Part shown: positions 62,405 through 64,000 of the stretch, piece after piece
Numbering within the stretch: position 1 is the stretch's first letter
Layout of the letters: each line of letters starts with the position of its first letter
Assembly: GCA_949316495.1 (NCBI GenBank)
Contig: OX439008.1
Location: forward strand, 41,529,511-41,593,510
Direction of reading: 5' to 3'
Length of the DNA: 64,000 bases
Source of the DNA: Amphiduros pacificus
Taxonomy: Eukaryota > Annelida > Polychaeta > Phyllodocida > Hesionidae
Translations under genes and position numbers: made by a program
Notes under the pieces: model-generated
What the model was told of the DNA's origin: nothing
Seen by the model: only the letters and a program-made list of their open reading frames with translations
Database searches by the model: none

Positions 62405-63802
62405 TCATGTTTCTGGTGCGACATGTCCAATCAGATAGATGTTGTCATAGAGGTGACCGGCAAAGTCATCATTGATACCCTGGGCTGCTCGGCGGGTGTT
62501 GCGGATAAACTCACGTTTGGACATTTTGTTCTTGATATGCGGGCTGCTGAGGTCCACAGATAGGAGAATGAGAGAAAAACAAACCACATACACAGCATCT
62601 GTAACCAAAACAAATTATTTTTAAAAATCAATTTGCTGATAGGGTAAAATTTAGAGGTTCATGATTTTTAAAGGAACTGCTCGATGACTTTGCTTTTTCT
62701 GAAAGGTTGTTACACATCTCAATACTATGACCACCAAACACACATCCAGTTTGCTGGCCAATCATGGTAGTTGAGACAGTGGTAGGGTTGCTATGCATTA
62801 TTTTCAACCAATGAGAGACTACAAAAAGTGTCCATAGTAACAATGACAAACATCATCTCTCTGCATTCCTGAATTATAAACTCAAGAAATAATGAGAATT
62901 AAAATTCTGAATTCAACTTTCCTGAGATGAATTTCTTGTCACATATTTAAATAGAATACACAACATTAAAATATTTATTTAAGTATAGCAGCTGCATCCA
63001 GTGCATCACCTCTGCCATTAGAGGGCACTGAAATTTGTGACCCTCATGAGATTAGATTTTGAGAAAACCTCGCGCACAATCACATTTTCAATTGTGATAT
63101 ATGATAAATTTTACCCATAATATGAATATAAAAAATGCTCTGTTGAGTTGAGAAAGGATTGAGGCAAGTAAAAAATTTTGAAAATTTAACAATTTTCTTT
63201 CTTTTGTTATGATTTAAACAAATTTTTTTATGGTGGACGGGAAAAAAAGGTTAAGAACTGTGGTTTAAAGTTAAAAAGAAAAAATAGTAAGATAGTACTC
63301 AACTATCAAGTTCTTGTTGCAACACTGATGCAGATATATTTTATTTTGCACCTGGATGATGTAAAATTGTCAAAGAGGCAATAATTGTCTGATCATATAC
63401 ATGTACAAGACAAAAAATACCCAACCTCTTGTGCAAAATTGTCCCTCGGTAAAGACTGAGAAAAGTATTGCGAAAATTATGTGCTATACATTTAGAGAAC
63501 AGGCAAACCTTTGATCAGACAAAGCAATGAACCCCAAAAAATACTATGCAAAATATAGAATGTCTCCTGCATGAATATGAGAATTATTATAAAATGAAAT
63601 GCTGACGCGGGGTTCACCTTTTGATAGGCCAAGTTGAGGGTTACATGCACAGAAGCGTTCAGAGAACTTCTCCACCAAGTCTTGCAGGTAGTTCCCTCTC
63701 ACATTGGGTGGGTGTGCTTCTTGGAAGAACTTCCGCAAAGCATTTGGCAAGAACTGATTTTGGAAATTTTGTAATTTCACTAACTCATCAAGTACATCTC
63801 TC
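62405..63802 (-). CDS. FBXO8: F-box only protein 8, last two coding exons (partial; continues past right edge)
   Basis: FBXO8 is an F-box protein with a Sec7-like domain, an SCF ubiquitin-ligase adaptor reported to act on ARF6. Exons 63802-63618 and 62598-62405 join in phase 1. The first begins in phase 2, so upstream exons (F-box and N-terminus) lie beyond 64000. The product reads RRDVLDELVKLQNFQNQFLP, then NALRKFF...EKFSERFCACNP, DAVYVVCFSLILLSVDLSSP, KNKMSKREFIRNTRRAAQG and GHLYDNIYLIGHVAPET. From memory this is nearly the human FBXO8 C-terminus (KNKMSKREFIRNTRRAAQ, GHLYDNIYLIGHVAA). About four residues are missing after CNPQL, and the C-terminus is two residues longer. The canonical Sec7 catalytic Glu position reads PPNVRG, with no Glu. 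Confidence 0.95.
62728..62850. mobile_element. MITE-like element, short form, in FBXO8 intron
   Basis: CCAAACACACATCCAGTTTGCT and CAACCAATGAGAGACTACAA...AGTGTCCATAGTAACAATGA match the two ends of the 45299-45884 element in the same order, with the internal inverted repeats absent. Lies in the last intron of FBXO8. Confidence 0.5.
63015..63028 (+). promoter_or_regulatory. CTCF-like motif (weaker)
   Basis: CCATTAGAGGGCAC, one or two mismatches from the CTCF core, in the last FBXO8 intron. Confidence 0.3.
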
Positions 63803-64000
63803 CTGTAACAGAAAACATATAAATTACATTCAAATATGTGCAGTTTAAAGTTGATGTCCTTTAAAAAAAACACACATAACACAACAATATATTTGTGAAA
63901 AAAAAAATATAAAACTATAACTGTTATCTAATTATGCATGTTAAAAAGAATTTTTACCTAATTTCAAGGAAGTCACTTTAATAGAATATTTTTGTGTACA
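63803..64000 (-). other. FBXO8 intron at window edge
   Basis: Begins, on the minus strand, upstream of the acceptor TTTTCTGTTACAG. AT-rich, with no further exon before the edge. Confidence 0.7.

Overview
This is metazoan nuclear DNA: genes are split by GT-AG introns, intergenic DNA is AT-rich, and mini- and microsatellites are abundant. The gene families (an SLC46-type carrier, a Patched-related protein, a fucolectin-type lectin domain on a membrane anchor, FBXO8), a Ngaro-type tyrosine-recombinase retrotransposon and a tRNA-derived SINE suggest a marine invertebrate, perhaps a lophotrochozoan such as a mollusc. The species cannot be fixed from the window.

Layout. (1) 271-2464, minus: a five-exon SLC46-family 12-helix transporter that reads as complete (470 residues). 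(2) 8802-12675, minus: a three-exon Patched-domain (PTCHD3/ptr-like) protein with a sterol-sensing domain and a long Ser/Glu-rich tail. (3) 16.5-27.5 kb: a nested repeat locus. A 20-bp satellite with a 1,339-bp higher-order period is interrupted by a 311-324-bp tandem repeat carrying TGACGTCA clusters. That repeat was in turn entered by a young Ngaro-like element (20254-25992) with split direct repeats A1-ORFs-B1-A2-B2. (4) 28-37 kb: gene-poor, with minisatellites of 13, about 60, 23 and 34 bp and old LINE fragments. (5) 37.7-44.7 kb: a local duplication whose second copy holds a putative signal-peptide exon and a CR1/L2-type LINE ending in about 230 bp of (TTA)n. (6) 40030-52006, plus: a six-exon gene assembled here from splice sites and phases, encoding a glycosylated FTP-lectin-like ectodomain, one membrane helix and an acidic-then-basic cytoplasmic tail. 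Its third intron is largely a 3.4-kb CT-rich array. (7) 54.6-57.5 kb: a 40-bp minisatellite with a 720-bp higher-order period, open in several minus-strand frames by arithmetic alone. (8) 62405-63802, minus: the last two coding exons of FBXO8, continuing beyond the right edge.

The four host genes have no evident functional link. They appear to be ordinary neighbours in a repeat-rich region. The most unusual items are the lectin-domain receptor with the highly charged tail and the Ngaro insertion, for which the empty target sequence is still readable next door.
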